A stretch of DNA of 64,000 nucleotides from NCEH01 sp002257205 (GCF_043195105.1 NZ_JBAFWO010000007.1); one strand, 5' to 3'; numbered from the stretch's first letter, positions 27,811 to 35,134 are shown. Program-made: numbers and translations. Notes: generated by a model from the sequence alone, not told the origin.

Positions 27811-27907
27811 AAAAAGAAAGGGGCCGCCCGCAGAGCGAACGGCCCAAGTCTAGGGAGGAAACGCCCAAGGAGGGCAGCGACACAGCGACGCCAATCGCCA
27901 TGTCGCA
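27811..27907 (-). ncRNA. Anti-Shine-Dalgarno sRNA, copy 1 (suhB/alpha-r14-like)
   Basis: A minus-strand sRNA gene of about 97 nt. It has an open core with CCCTCCTTGGGC and TTTCCTCCCTAG, both complementary to ribosome binding sites. A GC-rich terminator stem follows (GGGCCGTTCGC / GCGGGCGGCCC, loop TCT) with CCTTTCTTTTT after it. Its promoter is CTTGAT (27943-27938), 18-base spacer, CTATTG (27919-27914). The core is identical over about 40 nt to copy 2. It resembles the Rhizobiales family known in Rfam as 'suhB' and elsewhere as alpha-r14 or cuckoo-type RNAs; the name comes from memory, the structure from the sequence. Confidence 0.8.
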
Positions 27908-27913
27908 ATGCAG

Positions 27914-27943
27914 CAATAGCCCATTGCGGTGCCAAAAATCAAG
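27914..27943 (-). promoter_or_regulatory. Promoter of sRNA copy 1
   Basis: CTTGAT / 18 bases / CTATTG on the minus strand, with the same spacing and the same -35 as the promoter of copy 2. Matching elements upstream of matching transcripts support both. Confidence 0.6.
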
Positions 27944-27949
27944 TGGTCG

Positions 27950-28395
27950 TTTGTCGCACTCTTGTATACCAGGGTAACCCTTTGAATAATAAGGAATTCT
28001 GGATCTCGAAGCGGTGTGTGAAGGGCAAATTTTGAAGCGGTGGTGTGCAAAATAAGCGACTCAATCCTGCCGAAAGGGCTCAAATCTCGCCAGTGCGGCG
28101 CACGCGTGTCATTTGAGCCACAGGTTCCGGAGCGAAAAGAACACGCGCAACGGCGTGTCGGGGTTTCCGGTTACCATTTCGAGCGCGTGAGAGCATCGCG
28201 GCGGAAGCGGATGCATTCGCAGTGACGGGCGGGCCGGTTCTTGCCGGACGAATCGCCAGGGTGAGATGAAGGCGGTGCGGCGGACGCACCGTGCGAGACG
28301 GGCGCAACCCGATCTCGAAACGGATCGGGCGCCGCGCCATAAGGGCCCGATCGCGAGCTGAGGTTTTAAGAGGGGAAGACGGCCGCAAAGGCCGC
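27950..28395. other. Structured spacer between the two sRNA genes
   Basis: No ORF is convincing. The stretch is lower in GC than its surroundings and holds several inverted repeats. GGCTCAAAT (28077-28085) pairs with ATTTGAGCC (28111-28119) across 25 bases. ACACGC/GCGTGT at about 28140-28157 is followed on the minus strand by TCTTTT, terminator-like. GATCGGGC/GCCCGATC lies at about 28323-28352. One or more further small RNAs could be encoded here on the minus strand. Confidence 0.45.
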
Positions 28396-28489
28396 AAAAG
28401 AAAGGGCCGCTCACGAATTTCGGAGCGGCCCAAGTCTAGGGAGGAAACGCCCAAGGAGGGCAGCGGCATCGCAGCAAGCAATACCGCGC
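28396..28489 (-). ncRNA. Anti-Shine-Dalgarno sRNA, copy 2 (suhB/alpha-r14-like)
   Basis: A second minus-strand sRNA gene of about 94 nt with the same core as copy 1 (CCCTCCTTGGGC and TTTCCTCCCTAG). Its terminator stem is perfect: GGGCCGCTC, loop CGAAATTCGT, GAGCGGCCC, then TTTCTTTT. The stem differs from copy 1 in sequence but conserves the fold, so compensatory change is visible. The promoter is CTTGAT (28525-28520), 18 bases, CATATT (28501-28496). It is antisense-oriented and upstream of the hisN/suhB-like gene at 28833, the location that gave the Rfam 'suhB' RNA its name. Confidence 0.82.
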
Positions 28490-28495
28490 CGCATC

Positions 28496-28525
28496 AATAT
28501 GGGCTCCTTCCCCATCAGCATCAAG
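28496..28525 (-). promoter_or_regulatory. Promoter of sRNA copy 2
   Basis: CTTGAT / 18 bases / CATATT on the minus strand. Spacing and -35 are identical to those of copy 1; the -10 differs. Confidence 0.6.
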
Positions 28526-28832
28526 CCGGCGTCCTGCTCATATTTTAAGCGTGCTCAGAAAGTAAACTTATCTGCATTTTCAATGGTTTGGCGCTCACCG
28601 CTTAATGTGGGGGCGACTTTACCGTAGGAAATGCCGCGGAATTCACCGCGCCCGCCTCCCCAGAACGGCTTGAGCACAGCTCCGATTCTAATCCTTTTGA
28701 GCCTGGGGCCGCCTTTATTCCCCGCCGGGCCATCGCCGCGCGCGCCGCGCCCCTGGGTGAGGCAGGGCGCAACGCGCCTTCTCCTGCGGCGCGAGTTGCT
28801 CTAAGCAAGGCGCGCCCCTCGGAGAGCCGCCC

Positions 28833-29615
28833 ATGACCGCCGTCGCTATTGATGCCTTCGTTCATCAGCTCGCAACGGAGTCGGGCCGCGCCATCCTGCC
28901 GTTCTTCCGCACCGCCATTGGCGTGGAGGATAAGAGCGGCGGCACCGCCTTCGATCCGGTCACCGAGGCCGACCGCGCCGCCGAGCAGGTGATGCGCAGC
29001 CTGATCAACGCGCATTTTCCCAGCCACGGCATCATCGGCGAGGAATTCGCCAATGAGCGCACCGACGCCCCCTATGTGTGGGCGCTCGATCCCATCGACG
29101 GCACGAAATCCTTCATCGCCGGGCTGCCGGCCTGGGGCACGCTGATCGGCCTGCTGAAGCACGGCAAGCCGGTGTACGGCATGATGCACCAGCCGTTCAT
29201 CCAGGAGCGGTTCTTCGGCGATTGCGCCTCGGCCCATTACCAGGGACCGGCGGGCGCGCGCGTGCTCACGGCGCGCGATTGCGGACGGCTGGAAGACGCC
29301 GTGCTGTTCACCACCAGCCCGCGCCTGATGAACGGCGCCGATCGCGCGGCGTTCGAGCGGGTGGAGGAGAAAGTCCGCCTCTCGCGCTATGGCGGCGATT
29401 GCTATGCCTATTGCATGGTCGCCGCGGGCCTTGTGGACCTGGTCATCGAAACCGGCCTCCAGGACCATGACGTGATCGCCCTGGTGCCGATCATCGAGGG
29501 CGCCGGCGGCATCGTGACCAGCTGGGAAGGCGGCTCGCCGGCGGCCGGAGGACGCGTGGTCGCGGCCGGCAGCGCGGCGGTTCATGCCCAGGCGCTCGCC
29601 ATCCTCAACAGCTGA
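28833..29615 (+). CDS. hisN: Inositol-monophosphatase-family histidinol-phosphatase
   Basis: A 260-residue Mg2+-dependent phosphatase of the IMPase superfamily. It shows 'DPVTEADRAAEQVMRSLI', the metal ligands in 'HGIIGEEFAN' and 'WALDPIDGTKSFIAGLPAWG', and the C-terminal 'RYGGDCYAYCMVAAGLVDLV' with 'LQDHDVIALVPIIEGAGG'. The phrase after the DPIDGT motif ('KSFIAGLPAWGTLI') is the form found in HisN-type histidinol-phosphatases of alphaproteobacteria and actinobacteria rather than in SuhB proper. The likely role is therefore the penultimate step of histidine synthesis, although inositol phosphatase activity cannot be excluded. It is convergent with the lysophospholipase gene; a 28-bp tandem duplication lies between the two stops. 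Confidence 0.9.
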   Translation: MTAVAIDAFVHQLATESGRAILPFFRTAIGVEDKSGGTAFDPVTEADRAAEQVMRSLINAHFPSHGIIGEEFANERTDAPYVWALDPIDGTKSFIAGLPAWGTLIGLLKHGKPVYGMMHQPFIQERFFGDCASAHYQGPAGARVLTARDCGRLEDAVLFTTSPRLMNGADRAAFERVEEKVRLSRYGGDCYAYCMVAAGLVDLVIETGLQDHDVIALVPIIEGAGGIVTSWEGGSPAAGGRVVAAGSAAVHAQALAILNS

Positions 29616-29618
29616 AGC

Positions 29619-29674
29619 GCCTCAATAGGGCGTGCTGCCGGGGATGGCCTCAATAGGGCGTGCTGCCGGGGATG
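29619..29674. repeat. Perfect 28-bp tandem duplication
   Basis: Two exact 28-bp copies lie head to tail at 29619-29646 and 29647-29674 (unit starts GCCTCAATAGGGCGTGCTGC). The second copy contains the stop codon and last codons of the minus-strand lysophospholipase gene; the first lies beyond that stop. The duplication therefore copied the gene's 3' end into the intergenic space without altering the protein. Confidence 0.95.
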
Positions 29675-30600
29675 AAGGCGTCGAACGCGGCCCAGAACTG
29701 GGCGCGGAAGATATCGCGCTCCATCAGAATCTCATGCCGGCTCGCCGGCACCACCACCTGCGCGCCGGCGATGAGCCGCGCCGCCAGATGCTCGATGGCG
29801 GCGTTGGAGACGATCGAATCGGCCCCGGCGGCGACGATCAGCAGCGGCTGGCGGATGAGGCGCACGGTTTCCGGCGCCATCAGGTGCGCCATGGTGTCAT
29901 AGGCGGCGTTCATCCAGCCGATGGTCGGCGCGCCGAGGCCGAGCTGGGGGTGGGCCTCCACGATCTCCGCAGCGCGCGCATAGCGCTTGGGATCGGACGT
30001 GACGGGGTTGCGCGCGAACGGGCCGGCGGTGCTGGCGCGGCTGCCGCCGCCGGGCACGAAGGCGCGTGAGAAGCCCACGTGCGCCAGGAGCTTGGCCACG
30101 GGCCGCAGCACCGAGGAAAACCGCACGAGCTGCAATTCCACCATGGGCGAGGTGAGCACCGCCCGATCGAACCAGCGGTGTCCGGCCAGGATCGTTTCCA
30201 GGAAGATCGCGCCGCCCATGGAATGGGCCAGGGCAAAATGGGGCGCCGGACAATCCGGCAGCACCACGTCCCGCACGAATGCCACGAGATCGCGCTGATA
30301 ATCGGCGAAGCTTGCCACATGGCCCTTGCGGGGATTGCGCAGCAGGCGGTCCGAGCCGCCTTGTCCGCGCCAGTCGAGGATCGCCACGGCGAAGCCCCGC
30401 GCGCGCAGCTCGCGCACCACCTCGAAATATTTCTCTATGAATTCGGTGCGGCCGGAAAGGATGGTCACAGTGCCGCGCCGGCCGGTGCCTTCCAGCGGCT
30501 CCCAGCGGGCGAAGCGAATGCGGATGGCATCATCGCTCGTCACATGGCCGCTCACGGCGCCTTCAGGAACCGGATTTGAAGCTGTCGGGTAGAGGGTCAT
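29650..30600 (-). CDS. Alpha/beta-hydrolase, lysophospholipase/monoacylglycerol lipase type
   Basis: A 316-residue serine hydrolase of the Hydrolase_4 (S33) group, as in PldB and monoacylglycerol lipases. 'RGTVTILSGRTEFIEKYFEV' and 'VAILDWRGQGGSDRLLRN' precede the nucleophile elbow 'FALAHSMGGAIFLETIL' (GxSxG form HSMGG), the acid is in 'VAAGADSIVSN', and the histidine is in 'ASRHEILMERD'. No signal peptide, so it probably acts on lysolipids at the cytoplasmic side. ATG 30600 was chosen; a GTG at 30627 is an alternative. The extreme 3' end is duplicated (see the 28-bp repeat). Confidence 0.9.
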   Translation of the reverse strand: MTLYPTASNPVPEGAVSGHVTSDDAIRIRFARWEPLEGTGRRGTVTILSGRTEFIEKYFEVVRELRARGFAVAILDWRGQGGSDRLLRNPRKGHVASFADYQRDLVAFVRDVVLPDCPAPHFALAHSMGGAIFLETILAGHRWFDRAVLTSPMVELQLVRFSSVLRPVAKLLAHVGFSRAFVPGGGSRASTAGPFARNPVTSDPKRYARAAEIVEAHPQLGLGAPTIGWMNAAYDTMAHLMAPETVRLIRQPLLIVAAGADSIVSNAAIEHLAARLIAGAQVVVPASRHEILMERDIFRAQFWAAFDAFIPGSTPY

Positions 30601-30728
30601 GACGCGCGCTGGCCCGAGAAACTGCACAGATGCTTTAGGCCGGACCTCGCGACTCTCCTCTCGGAAAAGGCGGGAACGACCAGCGTCTCAGTGCGATACA
30701 CGCTCCTCGTCCGCGCGACAACGCATGC

Positions 30729-31121
30729 TCAATAGCGCTTGTCACCAAAGCCGATCACCACCACGCCGCTGATTTCGCCGGTCGTGGCATCAACCACCAG
30801 GCGGACGCGTTCCCGCCGCGGCCCAGTGGCTTCGCAGATCACGTTGCCGCCCTTCTGGTGAACATCGGAGAAGCGGGAGAAGCCGCGTGCCCGCAGGCTC
30901 TCCAGCAGGGCCGCGAGATTGGCCGGCTGCTTCTTATGCGGCACGGGGCCGAGATAGGGAGCATAAGCCGGAGCCGTCGTGCCGACGCCGGGCGTCGAAC
31001 CGTCGCGAAACGGAGCGCCCAGGCTAAGCCCCACCACCTGCGCCTGCGCCTGTCCGGCGAACAGCGCGCTCATCATCAGCACGGCGGCCATGCCGGGGGC
31101 AATAGGATGCCACATCCGCAT
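30729..31121 (-). CDS. Small secreted protein of unknown function
   Basis: A 130-residue exported protein: signal peptide with cleavage after 'GQAQA', a Gly/Pro-rich stretch ('PAYAPYLGPVPHKKQPANLA'), then a 60-residue domain 'LLESLRARGFSRFSDVHQKG', 'GNVICEATGPRRERVRLVVD', 'ATTGEISGVVVIGFGDKRY'. This C-terminal part resembles a PepSY-like unit (helix, then beta hairpins with a 'D-x-x-T-G-E-I' turn). The ATG at 31121 has GGGAGA 3 bases upstream. It stands alone between the lysophospholipase and the divergent hsp20 gene; no partner can be proposed. Confidence 0.75.
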   Translation of the reverse strand: MRMWHPIAPGMAAVLMMSALFAGQAQAQVVGLSLGAPFRDGSTPGVGTTAPAYAPYLGPVPHKKQPANLAALLESLRARGFSRFSDVHQKGGNVICEATGPRRERVRLVVDATTGEISGVVVIGFGDKRY

Positions 31122-31261
31122 ATCTCCCGCAGAGAGTGCGTGATTAAGGCCGGCGCCCCATTCCGACGTTCCGATTATAGACCCAATGGGTGAATGCGCG
31201 CCAACGACGCTGTTCAGGCATTGTTCATCTGCGCGCGCCGCGCCTCCGGTTCATGGGGCCT

Positions 31262-31290
31262 CTTGACGCGGAAAATGCGCCTTCCCACAT
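31262..31290 (+). promoter_or_regulatory. Probable heat-shock promoter of hsp20
   Basis: CTTGAC at 31262-31267, a 16-base spacer and CCCACAT at 31284-31290 fit the alphaproteobacterial RpoH consensus. The predicted start near 31297 gives a leader of about 78 nt, the size normal for a ROSE leader. Confidence 0.55.
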
Positions 31291-31327
31291 GATTTGCAGC
31301 GCCGGTCATCGCGACGGCGCGTTTATC

Positions 31328-31373
31328 GGACCCGGCTTCGGCGGGTCCTGCATGTCGCTTGAGGAGGATATGC
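31328..31373 (+). promoter_or_regulatory. ROSE-type RNA thermometer in the hsp20 leader
   Basis: Two hairpins end the leader. The first is GGACCCG/CGGGTCC (31328-31334 with 31342-31348), a stable stem. The second pairs GCATG-TCGCT (31350-31359) with AGGA-TATGC (31365-31373), loop TGAGG. The G at 31357 is left unpaired inside TCGCT/AGGA, which is the diagnostic bulged-G UYGCU/AGGA core of ROSE elements. The Shine-Dalgarno sequence (AGGAGGA, 31362-31368) is masked in this fold, and the start codon is at 31375. Melting at high temperature would free it. Confidence 0.85.
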
Positions 31374-31374
31374 T

Positions 31375-31833
31375 ATGCGTCTTGATCTTGCTCCCCTGTA
31401 TCGCAACACCGTCGGCTTCGACCGCGTGTTCTCGCTTCTAGATGCCGCTGGCGGCGTCGAGGCGGCGCCCACCTACCCGCCCTATAATATTGAGCGGACG
31501 GGCGAGAATGCGTATCGCATCACGGTCGCTGTCGCAGGCTTCACCCCGGCCGAGTTGTCGATCGAGGTGAATGAGAATGTGCTCACCCTGCGCGGCGAAA
31601 AAGCCGCCGAACCGTCGGCGGAGGGCGCGCAGGTGCTGTATCGCGGCATCGCAGCCCGCGCCTTCGCGCGACGATTCCAACTGGCGGACCATGTGGAAGT
31701 GAAGGGCGCGAGCCTGGAGAACGGCCTGTTGCATGTGGAATTGGTGCGCAATATTCCCGAGGCGAAGAAGCCCCGGACCATTGCCATCACCTCCGGCGCA
31801 CCCACCCAGGTGCTCGAAGCCAAGGCGGCCTGA
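31375..31833 (+). CDS. Small heat shock protein, Hsp20 family (class A rhizobial)
   Basis: A 152-residue alpha-crystallin chaperone that holds unfolded proteins in a refoldable state. It begins 'MRLDLAPLYRNTVGFDRVFS' as in IbpA/HspA-type rhizobial proteins, and has the crystallin core from 'YPPYNIERTGENAYRITVAV' through 'LSIEVNENVLTLRGEK' to 'VKGASLENGLLHVELVRNIP' (the A-x-x-x-n-G-v-L signature), then 'EAKKPRTIAI', the region bearing the IxI-type tail motif. It has both a probable RpoH promoter and a ROSE thermometer, so control is at transcription and translation. No second hsp20 gene is adjacent, unlike in some rhizobia. Confidence 0.95.
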   Translation: MRLDLAPLYRNTVGFDRVFSLLDAAGGVEAAPTYPPYNIERTGENAYRITVAVAGFTPAELSIEVNENVLTLRGEKAAEPSAEGAQVLYRGIAARAFARRFQLADHVEVKGASLENGLLHVELVRNIPEAKKPRTIAITSGAPTQVLEAKAA

Positions 31834-31879
31834 TCGCTTCGGCGGACCATCGGCGCTCCGGCGAAAGCCGGGGCGCTTC

Positions 31880-31982
31880 AGAGCATTTCTGCGGTCCACT
31901 GAATCAATAGAGCGCTCGATCCCTTTGTTTTCGGGGCGTTTTCTTCAGGCGGACCGGATTTTCGTTTCGCGTGGAGACGCTT
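31880..31982. repeat. Divergent copy of the dispersed palindromic repeat
   Basis: About 100 bp after hsp20 with GAGCATTT at the left and GCGTTTTCTTCAGGCGGACC followed by CGGATTTTCG near the right. It looks like a relative of the element at 20851-20894 but more decayed. Just after it, TTTTGTCATTCCCGG is repeated at about 32009-32039, a short near-perfect tandem repeat. Confidence 0.45.
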
Positions 31983-32058
31983 CAGACGGCGGCCCGCAAG
32001 GCGCGCCGTTTTGTCATTCCCGGTTTTGTCATTCCCCGGTGTCTCATGCCGCCTTGTC

Positions 32059-33420
32059 TCATGGCGGGGAGGCCCCGGCGGGAGTGTGGTCATCCGCCGG
32101 CGGTGTCGCCACCGGGGCGGCGGCCGCGGCGGCCGTGCCGGGAGGCCAGGAATAATCGTCCGCGCGGCCGGGCACCACCGGCATGGGCGTGCCTTCCAGC
32201 AGGGCGCGCGCGGCTTCGTTCGGCTGAAGCTTCACCGCGATGGGCGTGCTCGCCGTTGCAGGGCCGCCGGCAAGGGTGCTAGCGCCGCGCGCGATGTCGC
32301 TGAGCGAGAGCGGCCCGGACCTGCCGTCCGCGCCCGGGAGTTCCTCGATTCGCGGAGCCTCGGAGAGGAAGCGCGTCAGGTCCTTCTGGGTGAAGAAGGC
32401 GAGCTTGCGCGCCCCGGCGCGGGTAAACCTGACCCCGTCGTTGAACCTCAGACGCCGCCGCTGGCCATCCACCGCCGCGCCGGAGGCGGCATATTTCCCA
32501 TCATCGTCCACGAAGCCATCCCAGACCGGCGCGAATACGACCCCGGCGCGCACGGCTTGGGCCCGCAGCACATCGTTCAGCTTCTCGTAATCGGCGAACA
32601 GGGTGGGGTTCTGCACCGGCGCGAGGCCGACCAGGATGATGTTGCCCGTGCGGGCGCGCAGGGCGCCGAGCACATCGGCGACGCGCTTGGCATAGAGTTC
32701 CTGCCAGCGATCGGTCAGCGGCTCCACCTTGGTGTCGCCATCCGCGATGGGCTGAAGGTCGTTTGAGCCGAGGGCGAGGACCACGCCGTTCGGGCGCGCG
32801 GCGCCGATGGCCTCCGGCCCCCGTGTCAGCCAATCGGTGCCGCCGGGCGCTGTGGGGGCGAGAAAACCGCTTTCATCGTCGGTCACGCCGATCACGGCGG
32901 GGCTGCTTCGGTCGGTGACATAGGTGTCCGCCAACCCCTGGGCGAGCTGGGCGGCGGTCCGGTCACCGAGAATCAGCACGAATTTGGTGGGCGGCTGCTT
33001 CTTGCCCTCCACCGCATCGGCGAGCGAGGCGTGCACCACGCCTTCCGGCTCCGGTGGCGGAGCGACCCGCTTTGGGGCGGGTGGCTGCACGGGCACGGCC
33101 TGGCGGGGCGGGGCAAACCATCCGCCGAAGAGGTTGAACGGCTGGGGAGCTCCGGCACCGGGGACTACGGCAGGCGGGCGCAGATCCTGCGCCGCCGCGG
33201 GACCGGAAAAGCCGGGGAGCGCGAGGCTCATCATCGCAAACGCCAACAGGGCAAAGACCAAGTGTGCAAAGACCCGGTTGGGAAGGGCGAAGCTCGCGCG
33301 GGCAGGGCCCGTGCCGGCGTGCCATACGGGAGCGAAGGCGGGACGCGCGCGGACCGACGTCGCCCCTGCGGCGAAGCCGGGGCGGAGCACAAGCGCGAGG
33401 TGCGGCTGCGAGCGTATCAT
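32059..33420 (-). CDS. DUF459 SGNH-fold protein lacking catalytic residues
   Basis: A 453-residue exported protein with an uncertain start and a hydrophobic signal segment near residues 50-75 ('VFALLAFAMMSLALPGFSG' then PAAAQ). A Pro-rich linker leads to the DUF459/SGNH domain. Family blocks are recognisable ('KFVLILGDRTAAQLAQGLAD', 'NGVVLALGSNDLQPIAD', 'NIILVGLAPVQNPT', 'FNDGVRFTRAGARKLAFF'). However, block I has GDR where SGNH hydrolases have GDS, and block V has DGVRF where they have DxxHF. The nucleophile and the histidine are thus both arginine, so it is probably not a hydrolase. It lies between hsp20 (convergent) and the ATP synthase operon (same strand, 365 bp away with a terminator between). 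Confidence 0.8.
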   Translation of the reverse strand: MIRSQPHLALVLRPGFAAGATSVRARPAFAPVWHAGTGPARASFALPNRVFAHLVFALLAFAMMSLALPGFSGPAAAQDLRPPAVVPGAGAPQPFNLFGGWFAPPRQAVPVQPPAPKRVAPPPEPEGVVHASLADAVEGKKQPPTKFVLILGDRTAAQLAQGLADTYVTDRSSPAVIGVTDDESGFLAPTAPGGTDWLTRGPEAIGAARPNGVVLALGSNDLQPIADGDTKVEPLTDRWQELYAKRVADVLGALRARTGNIILVGLAPVQNPTLFADYEKLNDVLRAQAVRAGVVFAPVWDGFVDDDGKYAASGAAVDGQRRRLRFNDGVRFTRAGARKLAFFTQKDLTRFLSEAPRIEELPGADGRSGPLSLSDIARGASTLAGGPATASTPIAVKLQPNEAARALLEGTPMPVVPGRADDYSWPPGTAAAAAAPVATPPADDHTPAGASPP

Positions 33421-33509
33421 GTCTCAGGTTTGGCGCAGGAGGGCGGCTGTTTCAAGACCGCGATGCCGGCGCCGGGCCGGTGCGCCATGCGAATCGGGCC
33501 GATGCCAAT

Positions 33510-33534
33510 AAAAAGGCCGCCCGATGAGGCGGCC
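33510..33534 (-). terminator. Terminator of the F0 ATP synthase operon
   Basis: A 7-bp GC stem (GGCCGCC / GGCGGCC) with a 6-base loop is followed on the minus strand by TTTTT (33514-33510). It lies about 250 bp after the atpF stop and 90 bp before the DUF459 gene. The rest of this 365-bp gap (33421-33785) shows nothing else I can name. Confidence 0.75.
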
Positions 33535-33785
33535 GATTCAGACGTGAAGGGCTTTCGAACGGCTTAGGCCCGGGTTGTCGCAGGACTCCGGGTCGCGTCA
33601 GGAGTGCAGGGGCGCGCCATGAGCGCGGCGTGTGCCAGGAGTGTGGGCGTCCGGCTCAGGCTCGGCAACATTTCGGATAGCCAGAGCATTTGCGCGCCAG
33701 CGGGAAACAAGGACCCGCTCAAAGGTGCGCCTGGATCCCCATCCGGCCATTCCGGAGCCAGATCGGGGACATCCGATCCGTGAGA

Positions 33786-34277
33786 TCAGTTGAGCTTGGC
33801 CTTCACATCGGAAATCGCGCTGCCGATGAGCCGCTCGGCGAGGTTTCCGGTGACGCTGCCGGTCAACAGATGCTCGGCGGCCTTCACGGCGGCGTCGGCG
33901 GCAAAGGCCTTGACGTCGGCCACGGCCTGGCTTTCCGCCTGGGCGATCTTGTCTTCCGCCATGCGTGTGCGGCGGGCGATGAAATCTTCCAGCTTCGCCT
34001 TGGTCTCGGCGGCGAGGCGTTCGGCCTCGGCCTTGGCGGCGGTGACGATGGATTCGGCTTCCGCCTCGGCCTCGCGCTGCTTGCGCTTATATTCGGCCAC
34101 CAGCTTCTGGGCTTCTTCCTTCAGGCGCCGGGCTTCGTCCAGCTCCGCGGCGATGCGGGTGCCGCGGCTGTCGAGCGCGCCCGCGATGGTGCGATGGACA
34201 CCGGCATACAGCAGGATCGCCACGAAAACGACGAAGGCAATGGCGACCCAAAGCTCCGCGAGTTGCATCTCGTTCAT
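33786..34277 (-). CDS. atpF: ATP synthase F0 subunit b
   Basis: Subunit b forms half of the peripheral stalk holding F1 against F0. The 163-residue product has one N-terminal membrane helix ('LWVAIAFVVFVAILLYAGVH') and a long Ala/Glu/Lys coiled coil ('EEAQKLVAEYKRKQREAEAE' and on) ending in 'LIGSAISDVKAKLN'. Size and layout are standard for the alphaproteobacterial b subunit. It is the last gene of the atpI-B-E-F'-F run on the minus strand. The F1 genes (atpHAGDC) are not in the window, as is usual in Rhizobiales where F0 and F1 are separate loci. Confidence 0.95.
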   Translation of the reverse strand: MNEMQLAELWVAIAFVVFVAILLYAGVHRTIAGALDSRGTRIAAELDEARRLKEEAQKLVAEYKRKQREAEAEAESIVTAAKAEAERLAAETKAKLEDFIARRTRMAEDKIAQAESQAVADVKAFAADAAVKAAEHLLTGSVTGNLAERLIGSAISDVKAKLN

Positions 34278-34360
34278 GGCAGTCCTCGATCGCCCGTCGT
34301 CTCGATTTCAATCCCCTGAGGTGCCTGGCGCACCCCGAGGGCTCTGCTGGGTTGCTGGAT

Positions 34361-35062
34361 TCAGGCGGCCTTGCGGCTGAGCACCTGATCCACCGCGCTT
34401 TCGGTGTCCTGCTGGCCGGGCGTGGTGCCGACCAGGGTGTTCACGATGGTCTGCGCCGTGTCCACGGCAATGCCGCGCACATGGGACAGGGCATCGGTCT
34501 TGGTGCTGGAGATGCGCGCCTCGGCCTCTTCGAGCTTCACCGTCAAGGCTGCTTCCAGGCTCTTCCGGTTGGTCTCGGTCTCGGCATTGAGACGGTTGCG
34601 GGCCTCGCCGGCAATGGCGTTGGCCTTGCCGCGCGCTTCCGTCAGCGCCTTTTCATAGGCGATCTGCGCGGCTTCGCTTTCGGCACGGCGCTGGGACGCC
34701 TCGGCCAGATCGCGCGCGATCCGGTCATGACGTTCCTCCAGGATCCGGCCGATCCGGGGCAAGGTGACCCGGCTCATCAGGAGATAGAGGGCGCCGAAGC
34801 TCACGGCCAGCCAAGCCAGCTGCGAGCCGAAGGTCGCGGGATTGAACGGCGGGAAGCCGCCTTTGTGCTCGCCGCCGTGCGCCGCTTCGCCGACGACCTC
34901 GGCCACATGGGCGCCGGTGGACGCGCCATGATCCTGCTGCGCCACGGCAGCTCCGGCCGGGCCGGACGAAGGTTTCGCGCTGTCCGATGCCACCGCCGGA
35001 GCCGCCGCGAGGGCCAGTCCCATCAGTGCGGCTGCAACAGTCAGCTTCCATGTCTTGGTCAT
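34361..35062 (-). CDS. atpF': ATP synthase F0 subunit b' with signal-peptide-like N-terminus
   Basis: The second peripheral-stalk subunit. From about residue 70 it is a normal b' protein: 'FPPFNPATFGSQLAWLAVSF', the membrane helix, 'RVTLPRIGRILEERHDRIAR', then a coiled coil. At 233 residues it is long for b' (160-190 is usual). The extra N-terminus looks like a cleavable Sec signal ('MTKTWKLTVAAALMGLALAA' then APAVA-SD) followed by a His/Gly/Ala-rich linker ('QQDHGASTGAHVAEVVGE', 'HGGEHKGG'). Since the b' N-terminus faces the periplasm, a signal peptide would be topologically consistent. It lies between atpE and atpF. Confidence 0.93.
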   Translation of the reverse strand: MTKTWKLTVAAALMGLALAAAPAVASDSAKPSSGPAGAAVAQQDHGASTGAHVAEVVGEAAHGGEHKGGFPPFNPATFGSQLAWLAVSFGALYLLMSRVTLPRIGRILEERHDRIARDLAEASQRRAESEAAQIAYEKALTEARGKANAIAGEARNRLNAETETNRKSLEAALTVKLEEAEARISSTKTDALSHVRGIAVDTAQTIVNTLVGTTPGQQDTESAVDQVLSRKAA

Positions 35063-35134
35063 GGCTCGCCCGCCCGTTTCTTGTCCATCAGGCTCCGGGC
35101 GAAGGCCCGAAGCCGCATTTCTCTCGTGCGCGGA

